55,798 nt of DNA from Deltaproteobacteria bacterium (GCA_031273455.1 JAISRZ010000103.1:1-55798), one strand, 5' to 3'; counted from the stretch's first letter, positions 17,274 to 26,419 are shown. Numbers and translations: made by a program. The notes: generated from the sequence alone by a model not told the origin.

Positions 17274-17561
17274 TCATAACTCCAGGTCGTTAAAAAAATC
17301 GCCATTGGCCAGCTTATCGGTGATCATGGAGCGCCGGTTTAAGGGCGGAAAGCTTAAGGGCCAATTAGGATCAGCCGTTGGGGGGAGTAGGTCCCGCATT
17401 AAGGTCACGGCCTCGGCTAGATCTTTAGGGTTTTGGTCCAGAACCAGTTGGGCCAGACTTAAGCTCGCGGTCGGGGAAAACCCGCGAACCGCTAAATACA
17501 AAAGAACCCGACGACTAACCGCGTGGCCGTTAATAGGGCTTTGGTCATTGGTGGAAGTCAT
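17274..17561 (-). CDS. Small protein between opgG and opgH, probable detached N-terminal domain of OpgH
   Basis: A 95-residue cytoplasmic-looking protein whose start overlaps the end of opgG by 17 bp and whose end abuts or overlaps opgH. Its C-terminal segment FPPLNRRSMITD resembles the conserved (P)xxxRSSMxPxPW stretch that precedes the first membrane helix in full-length OpgH proteins. The N-terminal 70 residues are predicted helical (SRRVLLYLAVRGF, LSLAQLVLDQNPKDLAEAV). In E. coli the OpgH N-terminal domain binds FtsZ and ties cell size to UDP-glucose; whether this protein does so is unknown. If it is not OpgH-derived, it is an unknown small operon partner. Confidence 0.7.
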   Translation of the reverse strand: MTSTNDQSPINGHAVSRRVLLYLAVRGFSPTASLSLAQLVLDQNPKDLAEAVTLMRDLLPPTADPNWPLSFPPLNRRSMITDKLANGDFFNDLEL

Positions 17562-19353
17562 AAATAAACGTCTCAGTGATGGGGTCGGGTAAGTTTTCCC
17601 CGCGAACTAAACGCGCCCTTAGCCGAGGGGAGCGCCAGTTTTCCACGCGACCGGTTAAAATGGCGTCCATCATCCCCCCACCTAAAGGCGAGCGCACCTT
17701 AAACCGTAAGCGCCAGCCGCCGGTGACCGGGTTTTTAAAAAGCCTTTTTTCTAGAACCGGAAAGTCGCCCTCAGTCTCCACTTGGCTCGCCAAACCCGTT
17801 TCCCCGGATAGAGCGTTTAAGGCCTCGCCCTCAAAGTCCACGTAAAACTCAGCGTGTTCGGGATCGCTACGGGTTAAAAGGCGGTTAGCCACCACCTGGC
17901 CTAAGGTGTGGGGAATAACCCCTGGGGCGGTCCAGAAGACCTGGTAATCGTACCTTAGCTCTCTGGCCCCATTCTGGGAGCTCATGTCCCGCACCCAGAA
18001 GGCTTGGATGTTTTCGTGGATCTCCTTGGAGCTGGGGATCTCCAAAAGCTCCAAGTGCCCCGAGCCAAACCCATCCCCCGGCTCCACGTAGACCGAGGCT
18101 CGCCTTTCATAACGGGCCCCAATATCCTGGTAATGGTCAAAGAGATTATCTTTTTGAATGAGCCCGTAGCCAATGATGGGCGTGTCCCGAAAGTCGGTCA
18201 CCAGTAAGCGGCGCGGGTTGTTTAAGGGCCGATGGAAAAAGGTTTTAAGATCCGTCGCGTACAGTAAAGCGTCGCAACTGTGGACCTCGGGCCGCCAGTC
18301 GTAAGGGGAGCCGTTTTCTTTTTCCGAGTAGAGGTACATGCCGCTAACCGGGGCTAAACCCAGTTTCCGGGGCCAGGATTGGCCTTGGCGGGTGAAAAGA
18401 GTGGCGCTGACCTCTAAAACCGTGGAAGTGCCAGGTTTAACGACAAAGGTAAAGGCCCCGGTCAAGCTGGGGGCCTCCAAAAGGGCGTGAATGGTCATGG
18501 TCACGTCCATTGGGCCGGGTTTAACCAACCAGAACTGCCGAAAGTAGGGGTACTGCTCCCCTTCCGGGAGAGCGGGATCGATGATCAAGCCCTTGGAGGT
18601 CAACCCCAAGTCGGCGCGCCGAGCTAATGCTTGGAAGTTACTGGCCCCTTGGAAGACCAAGCCCTTTTCCTTAGCCTCGCCTTGGACCGGAAAATAGAGG
18701 CTAAAACCGGAAAAACCCAAACCCTCCTCAATGATCCGCAGTTGTAAAGAAGGATTGGGGTAATTAAAGAGGTGGGGTTTAAAGGGAAACTGGGAAACTC
18801 GGCCCTCCTCGACCAGGTTGATGACCACGGTCTGGTCGTAGACCGAGCCTGGATGCTCAAAGCCCACCGCGAACTTACCCTCATTAGCCCACAATAGAGC
18901 GTCTTCCTTAAAAATTATCTCCCGATGGTCCTCTTCTTTAATGTTATCCCGGATAAAGCGGATCTTAGCGGATTCTTGGGCCACAAAGGGTTTACTGGCC
19001 AAGACCTTGGCCAAACGCTCCACGCTCTCGCGATTAAAGACCTGAGCCGGCGGCTCGGGCGGGGTCTCGGGCGGAGTCTTAACGACTGGGTCGCTGGCCC
19101 CCGGCGGGTTGGCCGTGGCGTTGGCGGCCCCATTAACCGTCCCATTAACCGTCCCGTTAGTTGTCCCGTTAGCTGGCGGGGGAGCGGAGCCATTGGCTAA
19201 AGGCTCGCTAGTCGCGGTCGCCGGCGGTTGGACGGCTCCAGCCGCCATTTCCTGGGGTCCAGCCCCCAAAGCCTCGTTTCCGCCCCACCAACAAAAGACC
19301 CAACCGATTATCCACAAGCCATAAGCCAGATAACCGCGCGCGTTTTTAGCCAT
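17545..19353 (-). CDS. opgG: Periplasmic glucan biosynthesis protein G
   Basis: A 602-residue OpgG/OpgD-family protein, longer than E. coli OpgG (511). A hydrophobic N-terminal segment (about 8-23) directs export. Residues about 31-100 form an Ala/Pro/Asn/Thr-rich linker with five N-x-S/T triplets. The conserved region begins at FNRESVERLAKVLASKPF and includes LFNYPNPSLQLRI-like, GMYLYSEKENG and WRPEVHSCDALL blocks. OpgG acts in the periplasm with OpgH. The related E. coli OpgD was assigned beta-1,2-glucanase activity (family GH186), so this protein may process the chain. It is first in the opgG-orfX-opgH operon, with gene overlaps indicating translational coupling. Confidence 0.92.
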   Translation of the reverse strand: MAKNARGYLAYGLWIIGWVFCWWGGNEALGAGPQEMAAGAVQPPATATSEPLANGSAPPPANGTTNGTVNGTVNGAANATANPPGASDPVVKTPPETPPEPPAQVFNRESVERLAKVLASKPFVAQESAKIRFIRDNIKEEDHREIIFKEDALLWANEGKFAVGFEHPGSVYDQTVVINLVEEGRVSQFPFKPHLFNYPNPSLQLRIIEEGLGFSGFSLYFPVQGEAKEKGLVFQGASNFQALARRADLGLTSKGLIIDPALPEGEQYPYFRQFWLVKPGPMDVTMTIHALLEAPSLTGAFTFVVKPGTSTVLEVSATLFTRQGQSWPRKLGLAPVSGMYLYSEKENGSPYDWRPEVHSCDALLYATDLKTFFHRPLNNPRRLLVTDFRDTPIIGYGLIQKDNLFDHYQDIGARYERRASVYVEPGDGFGSGHLELLEIPSSKEIHENIQAFWVRDMSSQNGARELRYDYQVFWTAPGVIPHTLGQVVANRLLTRSDPEHAEFYVDFEGEALNALSGETGLASQVETEGDFPVLEKRLFKNPVTGGWRLRFKVRSPLGGGMMDAILTGRVENWRSPRLRARLVRGENLPDPITETFIYDFHQ

Positions 19354-19768
19354 ATATCCCTATTTCCGTAAGAGAGAACCCACCCTGGCGACAAAAACCG
19401 GCCCGTTTTTTTGGGAATTGGGCCGAGCTTTTCTGGGACATATTATTAGGCAAGCTAAGATTAAGGTCAAGCTAATTTCGTTAATCAGGAAAAGATCCAG
19501 AAGCCATGATCCGCTTTCATCAAATATAACGTCACGAATAGAAAAAGCGTGAAAAGAAGTCATATTAGGTTTTATTATTCGAATCATATGAGGGTCATTA
19601 GGTAACTATCAAAACCTATAAATGAAAAGCGAGAAACACCTTTAATAAAAAGGTCAAATTGAATCAAGGGCCCTTAAGGTTTTCGGGCCTAAAAGGCCTA
19701 ACCCAAGACGTAAAAAAAGGGCCTCGATCCGAAGATCAAGGCCCCTTAAAGGAGGACAGGTCTAATGA
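19354..19768. other. Intergenic gap upstream of opgG and downstream of the alcohol dehydrogenase
   Basis: No supported gene; a 75-codon open frame on the minus strand (19360-19587) has no ribosome-binding site or recognisable features. The opgG promoter should lie here. The alcohol dehydrogenase terminator occupies 19712-19744. Confidence 0.4.
19712..19744 (-). terminator. Terminator of the alcohol dehydrogenase gene
   Basis: GGGCCTCGATC (19719-19729) pairs with GATCAAGGCCC (19734-19744), one mismatch, loop CGAA. On the minus strand the hairpin is followed by seven U residues (A-run 19712-19718). Confidence 0.85.
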
Positions 19769-20935
19769 CTAGAAGTCAATGTTCTTGCCTTCGTAGATGT
19801 AACGGAACAGTCTCTCCATCTCGTCAACGCTGATGGGCCTGGGGTTAGAGCCGGTGCAGGCGTCTTCCAGAGCGCGCTCGGAGATCTGGCGGATCTTCGC
19901 GTCGAAATCGGCCTTGTCAACGCCGTTCTCTTTGAGGGTCTGCTTGATGTTCAGTTTGCCATTGAGGTCTTTGACGTAGTTGGCCAGCGCGTCGGACAGG
20001 TACTCGTCATTGGTGCCCTCGATCTTGATGTAACGGGCGATCGTGGCGAAACGGTTGGCGCTGACTTTGGCGTTGAACTGAATGACAAAGGGCAGATAGA
20101 TGGCGTTGGCGAGGCCGTGCGGAATCTTCCAAACGGCGCCGGTCTTGTGGGCCATGGAGTGCACGATACCCAGAAGGGCGTTGGTGAAGGCGATACCAGC
20201 GAGGCACTGCGCATAGTGCATTTGCTCGCGGGAAGCCATATTGCCCTGATAGGACTTGACCAGGTGGGTGTTGATCATGTCAACAGCCGCCAGGGCGTTG
20301 CAATCAGAGAAGGGGGAATGCCAGCCAGCGACATAGGCCTCGATGGCGTGGGTTAAAGCGTCCATACCAGTGTGGGACACTAAGAGAGCCGGCATGCCCT
20401 TCGGGGGTTCCGGATCAACAATGGCCACATCGGGGGTCAAGGTGTAGTCGGCCAGAGGGTACTTAATAAGGGTCTTATAGTCGGTGACGACCGAGAAGGC
20501 GGTCACTTCCGTGGCGGTGCCGGAGGTCGAGGAGATGGCGCAGAATTTGGCCTTGGTGCGCAGGGTCGGCACGTTGAAAGGCTTGGCGACTTCCTCAAAT
20601 TTGGAGTCCGGATACTCATAGAATATCCACATACACTTAGCGGCGTCGATGGGGGAACCACCGCCTAAGGCCACGATCCAATCCGGCCCGAAAGCCCTCA
20701 TTTTTTCCGCGCCCTTCATGACAGTGTCAATGGAGGGATCGGGTTCGATGTTTTCAAAGGTCTCAACCTGGAAGCCAGCCTTTTTCAGGGTGTTGACTAC
20801 CTTGTCGAGGATGCCTTGTTTTTTCATGGCGCTGCCGCCACAGCAAACTATGGCTTTGGAGCCCTTCAAAGTGGACAGACTGTCGATTGCGTCTGGGCCG
20901 AAATAAATGTCGCGCGGAATGGTAAAACGAGCCAT
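19769..20935 (-). CDS. Iron-containing alcohol dehydrogenase
   Basis: I start it at ATG 20935 (MARFTIPRDIYFGPDAIDSL) because AAGGAGGC lies 8 bases upstream; a longer in-frame extension to 21013 would cross that signal. The 388-residue product has the NAD(P) motif GGGSPIDAAK, the family TSGTATEVT block, and the iron-ligand regions (AIVDPEPP, DALTHAIEAYV, GIVHSMAHKTG, IPHGLANAIYLP). It interconverts alcohols and aldehydes with NAD(P)H, typically at the end of fermentation or when using ethanol. Codon choice is noticeably different from its neighbours (few TTA Leu, many CTG, GTC, AAG), as expected for a highly expressed gene. It has a near-consensus promoter and a strong terminator. Confidence 0.93.
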   Translation of the reverse strand: MARFTIPRDIYFGPDAIDSLSTLKGSKAIVCCGGSAMKKQGILDKVVNTLKKAGFQVETFENIEPDPSIDTVMKGAEKMRAFGPDWIVALGGGSPIDAAKCMWIFYEYPDSKFEEVAKPFNVPTLRTKAKFCAISSTSGTATEVTAFSVVTDYKTLIKYPLADYTLTPDVAIVDPEPPKGMPALLVSHTGMDALTHAIEAYVAGWHSPFSDCNALAAVDMINTHLVKSYQGNMASREQMHYAQCLAGIAFTNALLGIVHSMAHKTGAVWKIPHGLANAIYLPFVIQFNAKVSANRFATIARYIKIEGTNDEYLSDALANYVKDLNGKLNIKQTLKENGVDKADFDAKIRQISERALEDACTGSNPRPISVDEMERLFRYIYEGKNIDF

Positions 20936-21151
20936 TAGAGATGCCTCCTTAAGAGAAAAGCGGTTAGAGAATACGGCATATCGCCGTAGATAAATGTGGC
21001 CGTCCCCCCCCAAACCCTAACCACACATACACTCCAAGCCTTAGTGACTAAAAATAGTCAACATCGCAGGAAAGATAATGGCGATCTTTGGAACGGGCAA
21101 TCAGCCGCCGCGTCTACGTTTTTAATTGTTATTTTATTGGGCTGTAAGAAG

Positions 21152-21180
21152 AGTATAATTTTGGCGGGGGATTTTGTCAA
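21152..21180 (-). promoter_or_regulatory. Near-consensus sigma-70 promoter of the alcohol dehydrogenase
   Basis: Reading the minus strand, TTGACA (21175-21180), a 17-base spacer and TATACT (21152-21157). Transcription would start near 21145, giving a leader of about 210 bases before the ATG at 20935. Confidence 0.8.
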
Positions 21181-22403
21181 GATATATTTTTGCTAGAAAG
21201 CGAAAATTTATCAATTTTTTTTACATTAACTCTTGAGCAGTGTTTTATGTCTTACACGGCCAACTAAATAAGATTATCATAAAAAATTGTATTACGTTCA
21301 ATTTTTACACTAATTGGGCAGTAAAAACTTTTTTCCACGAGTTTAAAGCCCCTCAAGGGAGCGAACCTATGAATAAATAATATTTCCTTTTAATTTACTA
21401 TTTTTTAAACTATAATACTTAAAAACGCTAAAAATATAACGACTTATAAAAATGTATCAAGCAAATTAAATTTTTCCACTGACGGGAGGAACAATGGCTC
21501 ATCAATCAACGCGGTAATTATTGAAAATATTTCAAAATAACGCAATACCCTCCCCCTGGCCTCATTCCCTATTCGCTTTTAAATACCTCAAAGAATTTTT
21601 TTTACGACCAAAATAAAATAGCCCGCTTTCGCTAAGAACGGTCCTAAGGCCACGCCTGGGCCGGTAAAGCTCAAATTCCGCTTAAGTCCTAGATCTAACT
21701 TTAAAGAACTAAGGCTCATTAATGGTCTAATCGCCTGGCCTAGTCTCTAGGCCAACCTAAAAACTCGCTATCTTAGGGGCCACATATTATTAAACGGTTA
21801 AACTCCCTTAAACTCTAACCATCTAGTAAGGGGCTTAAACCGCCACTAACAATAATATAGACCAAAACCTCATTTTAGGGCCTTAGGGCGAAAAACCGGC
21901 CCCAATGGCTAAACGGCTGGCTAAGCGTTCCTCCAACCTTAACTATAGATGGGGCGAAAGAACCCATATAGAAGTCCCTTTAGGCTTTCCGAAAACAACT
22001 TCCAAGCGCTAAGGCTTCGCCCTCCTCGCTTTAAGGCCAAACTTCTGAAGGCGACCACCAGGCGGCCATGACGGCTTAACTCCCACTGGCCTATTTTTTA
22101 GAGGCTTTAGATAACGTCTTATCATGTTTGTCAGTTTCATCTTTTCCACTTTAAGATTTTTAGGCGAAAATTAGAGACAATGCGGCTAAAGGCCTGGGCT
22201 AATAAGCGCTATAAATAAGGACTATCGCCTCCGCTTGATAAGATCTTCTTGGTTTTACGGGATTAGCCATTTTTAATGACCCGGGCGGAAAATGACTTTG
22301 GCGCCCTTTTACCCGCCTCTAACTTAAAAAGTATAGCGATTAAACAAATATTTTGACCGGGCCTTTGGCCCCAGAGCGGCGACCTAGAAAGGATCTAAAA
22401 ATT
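21181..22403. other. 1.2-kb region without a recognised gene
   Basis: A+T rich on the left, about half G+C on the right, stop codons in all frames. The only oddity is GGGAGG followed by a seven-codon frame (ATG at 21494, stop 21515-21517), too short to judge. The promoter of the rightward cluster at 22404 should be at the right end. Confidence 0.4.
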
Positions 22404-23363
22404 ATGACAATATTATTAAAAAATTTCTTATGTGTCTTTTTTATTAGTTTATTTATTATCTATACCGCGAACTACATTTTAGCGTCTGAACTAAACGATG
22501 AAATTATGGTTATTAAAAGTTCAGAGTTTTCCACTCAAGAAAGACCTGGGCTTAAAATTAAAAAGGGCGATCTTGTCTGGGCCTCTCCGGCGGTCTATCA
22601 CTGGCCTTTAGCCCCACTAGCCCTTTCAGAGCAAGTTATAGGACAAAAGATCGCCCATAATGAAAATGGAATGGTTAAGCCCTCGGATCCGCTCTTAAAA
22701 CTAACCAAAATCGCTCTAATCGCGGCTTTAACCGCCGGCGGCGATATGGGTCAGCTCAAGACCGCCCTAATTGAAGGCTTAGAGGCTGGTTTAACGATCA
22801 ACGAAATTAAAGAGGTTCTTATCCACACCTCAGCCTACGCCGGTTTTCCCCGGGCCTTAAACGGTCTTAACGCCTTTATCGCGGTCCTGGACGAAAGGGA
22901 AAAGGCGGGGCTTAAAGACGAGTATGGGCCTTTGGCCTCCCCAGTGGTTATGGGTAAAAGCCGGTACGAGTATGGCCAGGACGTTCTAGCCAAACTCCGC
23001 GATCCAGCCTTTAAGCCTGGCCCAGCCGGTTCCCCTAAGCCTATTGGGCCCGTTCCCAGATATGAGACCTTCACGCCCATTATTGAAACGCTATTAAAGG
23101 AACACATTTTCGCCGACCTTTTCAGTCGGGATGTCTTGGATTATGAGAGCCGCGAAATCGCCACCGTTGGGGTCATTAGTAACCTTAAAGGCGCGAACGA
23201 GCAACTCCGGGCGCATATTGGTTTGGCCCTTAACCAAGGAGTCACCGCGGAACAGTTAAAAGACATCTTCCAAGAAATGGGTCCGCGCCTTGGTCAAGAA
23301 CGCGCGGACAACGCTTTAGCGGTCTTGCGACAGGTAATGGAATCACCAAAAAATAATCCATAG
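22404..23363 (+). CDS. Secreted two-domain carboxymuconolactone decarboxylase-like protein
   Basis: Start at ATG 22404, with GAAAGGA upstream and a signal peptide directly after (hydrophobic residues about 6-26); an in-frame start at 22353 would precede these. The 319-residue product holds two CMD-type helical domains: about 90-165 (LLKLTKIALIAALTAGGDMG...EIKEVLIHTSAYAGFPRALN) and about 255-315 (LDYESREIATVGVISNLKG...LKDIFQEMG). The CxxC pair of AhpD-type peroxidases is absent, so thiol peroxidase activity is unlikely. It is first of a rightward group of secreted enzymes. Confidence 0.8.
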   Translation: MTILLKNFLCVFFISLFIIYTANYILASELNDEIMVIKSSEFSTQERPGLKIKKGDLVWASPAVYHWPLAPLALSEQVIGQKIAHNENGMVKPSDPLLKLTKIALIAALTAGGDMGQLKTALIEGLEAGLTINEIKEVLIHTSAYAGFPRALNGLNAFIAVLDEREKAGLKDEYGPLASPVVMGKSRYEYGQDVLAKLRDPAFKPGPAGSPKPIGPVPRYETFTPIIETLLKEHIFADLFSRDVLDYESREIATVGVISNLKGANEQLRAHIGLALNQGVTAEQLKDIFQEMGPRLGQERADNALAVLRQVMESPKNNP

Positions 23364-23421
23364 TTAATAAATCATATTGGTAAATTAACTTAATGACTGA
23401 TTTCTTATATAGGTGATAAAA

Positions 23422-24474
23422 ATGATAAAAATAGCCGTATCTTTAGTGGCCCTATGGTCCTTAGTGACCTTCGCCGGTCAGGCCACGGCCACTGTCAACA
23501 ACCCTTTTGGCTTGGTTTACGAGGGGGCCATTATCGCGAACATTAAAAATGAAGTTAACGTCCAGCCCGTGACCTATACGCTCAACGGCCTTAAAATCGC
23601 GGCCAATGTGTATACCCCCGCCGGGTACGCGTCCACCAAAAAATATCCCGCGGTGGTGGTGGCCCACCCTAATGGCGGGGTCAAAGAGCAGGTGGCCGGT
23701 TTGTACGCCCAGCGTCTGGCCGAGCTGGGCTATATCGCCATCGCGGCGGACGCCGCCTATCAAGGAGCCAGCCAAGGTTCGCCGCGAAATGTCGATAAAC
23801 CATTTATTAGGACGGAAGACATTCGCGGCATGGCTGACTTTATTGAAACCTATCCTGGCGTTAACCCTGACCAACTGGGGGTCCTCGGAATTTGCGGCGG
23901 CGGCGGCTACGCTTTAAACGCCGCCAAGTCCGATAAGCGCTTTAAGGCCATCGCGACCTTAAGTATGTTCAATTCCGGCTTGGCGCGAAAAAACGGTTTT
24001 TTGAACGTCCAAGTGGACACTATCCAGGATCGGCTACAAGAAGCCACTTTAGCCCGGGTTAAAGAACGGACTGGGGAAATCGTCTATTCCGGCGATGTTG
24101 ACTTTGAGGCCATAACGGAGGCCAAATTAAGTCAAATACCCACCGACCTTTACCGGGAAGGGCTAATCTACTATGGGAAAACCCACCGCCACCCCAACTC
24201 CACTTTTAAATACACAACCGAAAGCCTAATGGACTTAATGACCTGGGACGCCACGGACAACCTAGAGCTGATTAACGCCCCCTTACTTTTGATAGCTGGC
24301 GATAAAGCTGACTCACTCTATATGTCGGAAGAGGCTTTCCAAAAAGCCTCGGGGACCCAAGATAAAGAGCTTTTCCTAATACCCGGGGCCACCCATATCC
24401 AAACCTATTTCAAGCCTGAGTATGTTGAGCGAGCGGTTTTAAAGCTTAAGGAGTTCTTTGGGAAACATCTCTAA
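23422..24474 (+). CDS. Secreted alpha/beta hydrolase with cysteine nucleophile (dienelactone hydrolase/YcjY-like)
   Basis: ATG 23422 is preferred (AGGTGATA just upstream); an in-frame GTG at 23413 is the alternative. The 350-residue product has a signal peptide (about 1-22, ending TATA). The fold signatures are HPNGG after the third strand, the nucleophile elbow GICGGGG with Cys158 replacing the usual Ser, an acid in LLLIAGDKAD, and His in IPGATHIQTYF. Cys nucleophiles are known in dienelactone hydrolases and in the YcjY group. It probably hydrolyses a small ester or lactone in the periplasm; substrate unknown. The CMD-like gene precedes it by 58 bp. Confidence 0.82.
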   Translation: MIKIAVSLVALWSLVTFAGQATATVNNPFGLVYEGAIIANIKNEVNVQPVTYTLNGLKIAANVYTPAGYASTKKYPAVVVAHPNGGVKEQVAGLYAQRLAELGYIAIAADAAYQGASQGSPRNVDKPFIRTEDIRGMADFIETYPGVNPDQLGVLGICGGGGYALNAAKSDKRFKAIATLSMFNSGLARKNGFLNVQVDTIQDRLQEATLARVKERTGEIVYSGDVDFEAITEAKLSQIPTDLYREGLIYYGKTHRHPNSTFKYTTESLMDLMTWDATDNLELINAPLLLIAGDKADSLYMSEEAFQKASGTQDKELFLIPGATHIQTYFKPEYVERAVLKLKEFFGKHL

Positions 24475-24567
24475 GACGCTTTTTACCAGGGGCCAAAGGC
24501 CTATTGAAGGCTTAGATTTAAACTGTCCCAACCGCCTCTCTCTCTTAGGGACCTTTGGAGATAGACG

Positions 24568-25644
24568 ATGACAATAAGAAAATCACTTCTGATCCTCCTT
24601 TGGGTGGCTCTCTTTTCCGCCAGCGCCGCCGCCGCGCGAAACGGTCAAAAACAGCCACTTATGATTGAGGAACAGGGCAGCTTCGCCGTGGGGGGCGTGG
24701 TTCTGGAAACAGACGGCGTCTTTGACCCCCAAAAGCCCGCTGACCCAAAAGGCCAGACCTATCACGGCGATCACGCGTACGTTTTCTATCAAAAACCAGT
24801 CAGCGCCCGTAAATATCCTTTGATATTCTTACACGGGGCGGGCCAGTTCTCCAAAACCTGGGAAAGCTCCCCAGATGGCCGAGAAGGTTTTCAAAATATC
24901 TTCTTGCGGCGTAACTTTAGCGTATATCTGGTGGATCAACCCCGTCGCGGGGACGCTGGGCGAAGCGCGGTGGCCTCAAGCCTAACCCCCACGCCCGATG
25001 AGGCGATGTGGTTCACCCAATTTAGGGTGGGCGTATGGCCAAATTATTTTCCTGGAGTTCAATTCCCTCAAGATAAGGAGTCTTTAAACCAATTTTTTCG
25101 TCAAATGACACCTAATACTGGCCCATTTGATCTTGAGGTGATAGCCGATGCCCTCGCCGCCCTGTTCGCCAAAGCGGGTCCGGGGATTCTGGTCACTCAC
25201 TCCCAAGGCGGCGGCCCAGGATGGCGGGCGGCCATGAAAAACCCCAACGTCAAAGCCATAGTCGCTTATGAGCCTGGCAGTAACTTCGCCTTCCCTCAGG
25301 GGCAAACGCCCGCTCCCATTACGAACAAGTACGCGACCTTACATCCAATCGCCGTTCCAGTTTCTGAGTTTCAAAAGTTGACTCAAATTCCAATTATCAT
25401 TTACTATGGCGATAATATCCCCGAAACGCCCAGCGATATTCCCGCCCAAGATTACTGGCGGGCCTGTTTGGAAATGGCCACCAGATGGGCCACCGCTGTC
25501 AATAAGCTTGGCGGCGATGTGACCCTCGTCCATTTGCCCAAAGTCGGCTTTAAGGGTAATACCCACTTTCCGTTCTCTGACCTTAATAACCTGGAAATAG
25601 CCGATCACTTGTCAGCTTGGCTGACGGAAAAGGGTTTAGACTAA
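24568..25644 (+). CDS. Secreted alpha/beta hydrolase (serine esterase-like)
   Basis: A 358-residue protein with TTTGGAGA upstream and a signal peptide (about 1-23, SASAAAA). Fold signatures: PLIFLHGAG near residue 84 (oxyanion loop), VDQPRRGDAGRS near 122, nucleophile elbow THSQGGG with Ser212, an acid after IIIYYGD, and a late His in GNTHFPF. It belongs to a group of esterase-like proteins often labelled only alpha/beta hydrolase. Unlike the gene before it, it keeps the Ser nucleophile. It is the third gene of the rightward group. Confidence 0.82.
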   Translation: MTIRKSLLILLWVALFSASAAAARNGQKQPLMIEEQGSFAVGGVVLETDGVFDPQKPADPKGQTYHGDHAYVFYQKPVSARKYPLIFLHGAGQFSKTWESSPDGREGFQNIFLRRNFSVYLVDQPRRGDAGRSAVASSLTPTPDEAMWFTQFRVGVWPNYFPGVQFPQDKESLNQFFRQMTPNTGPFDLEVIADALAALFAKAGPGILVTHSQGGGPGWRAAMKNPNVKAIVAYEPGSNFAFPQGQTPAPITNKYATLHPIAVPVSEFQKLTQIPIIIYYGDNIPETPSDIPAQDYWRACLEMATRWATAVNKLGGDVTLVHLPKVGFKGNTHFPFSDLNNLEIADHLSAWLTEKGLD

Positions 25645-25728
25645 CCTATAAATTATAGTGACTCGCCAGAGGGCTAACCTTCGGCTATCATTCACTAACG
25701 CGATTGTTGACACAAATGGGAGTTAAAG

Positions 25729-26352
25729 ATGAAAGTGACGCTGGTTAATGGTAGCCCCAACGCTGAGGGCTGCACCTTTACCGCCCTTAGCGAAGTGGCT
25801 AGCGCTCTTAACAAAGAGGGGCTAGAAACGGAAATATTCCAACTGGGGAAAAAACCGATAGCCGACTGTATAGCTTGCGGCCAGTGCCAGAAACTGGGCC
25901 GCTGCGCCATTAAGGACAAGGTCAATGACTTTCAAGAAATAGCCAAAGCCTCGGATGGCTTTATCTTCGGGTCCCCGGTCTACTACGCCTCAGCCTCCGG
26001 TTCCCTAACCTCCTTTTTGGATCGGCTCTTCTTTTCCTCGGCAAGGGAGGTCTTTTACCTTAAACCCGCGGCGGCCATAGTTTCCGCCCGGCGAGCCGGA
26101 ACCACCGCCGCCTTTGATCAACTTAACAAGTACTTCACCATTAGTCAGATGCCCGTTATCTCCTCGACCTACTGGAACATGGTCCACGGCTTTACCCCAG
26201 CCGATGTCCGCCAAGACTTGGAAGGTCTCCAGATCATGCGGAACCTAGGTCGGAACATGGCTTGGTTTCTCCGCTGCAAAGAAGCTGGCCTTAAAGCTGG
26301 CGTGCCTTTCCCGGAAAAGGAAGAGCCGATTATGACCAACTTCATTAAATAA
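25729..26352 (+). CDS. Flavodoxin-fold NAD(P)H-dependent FMN oxidoreductase
   Basis: A 207-residue cytoplasmic protein (GGGAG upstream). GSPNAEGCT at residues 8-16 is the FMN phosphate loop. CIACGQCQKLGRC (Cys47, 50, 53, 59) is the cysteine cluster seen in iron-sulfur-flavoprotein-type reductases, and FGSPVYYASASG is the second FMN loop. These enzymes reduce quinones, flavins or similar acceptors. It is last in the group of CMD-like protein and hydrolases; a shared role in turning over an aromatic or lactone compound is possible but unproven. Confidence 0.85.
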   Translation: MKVTLVNGSPNAEGCTFTALSEVASALNKEGLETEIFQLGKKPIADCIACGQCQKLGRCAIKDKVNDFQEIAKASDGFIFGSPVYYASASGSLTSFLDRLFFSSAREVFYLKPAAAIVSARRAGTTAAFDQLNKYFTISQMPVISSTYWNMVHGFTPADVRQDLEGLQIMRNLGRNMAWFLRCKEAGLKAGVPFPEKEEPIMTNFIK

Positions 26353-26419
26353 GGATATCCGCCCCCAGGACAGAGGCTAGGGCTATAAGGGTTAAGACGC
26401 GATCGGGCCGTGGCTGGCT

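Noticed and set aside
19360..19587. 75-codon leftward open frame upstream of opgG
   Set aside because: No ribosome-binding site or known pattern; lies where the opgG promoter is expected.
21494..21517. Seven-codon frame behind GGGAGG, possible leader peptide
   Set aside because: No gene follows within 880 bp and no attenuator structure was seen; too short to support.
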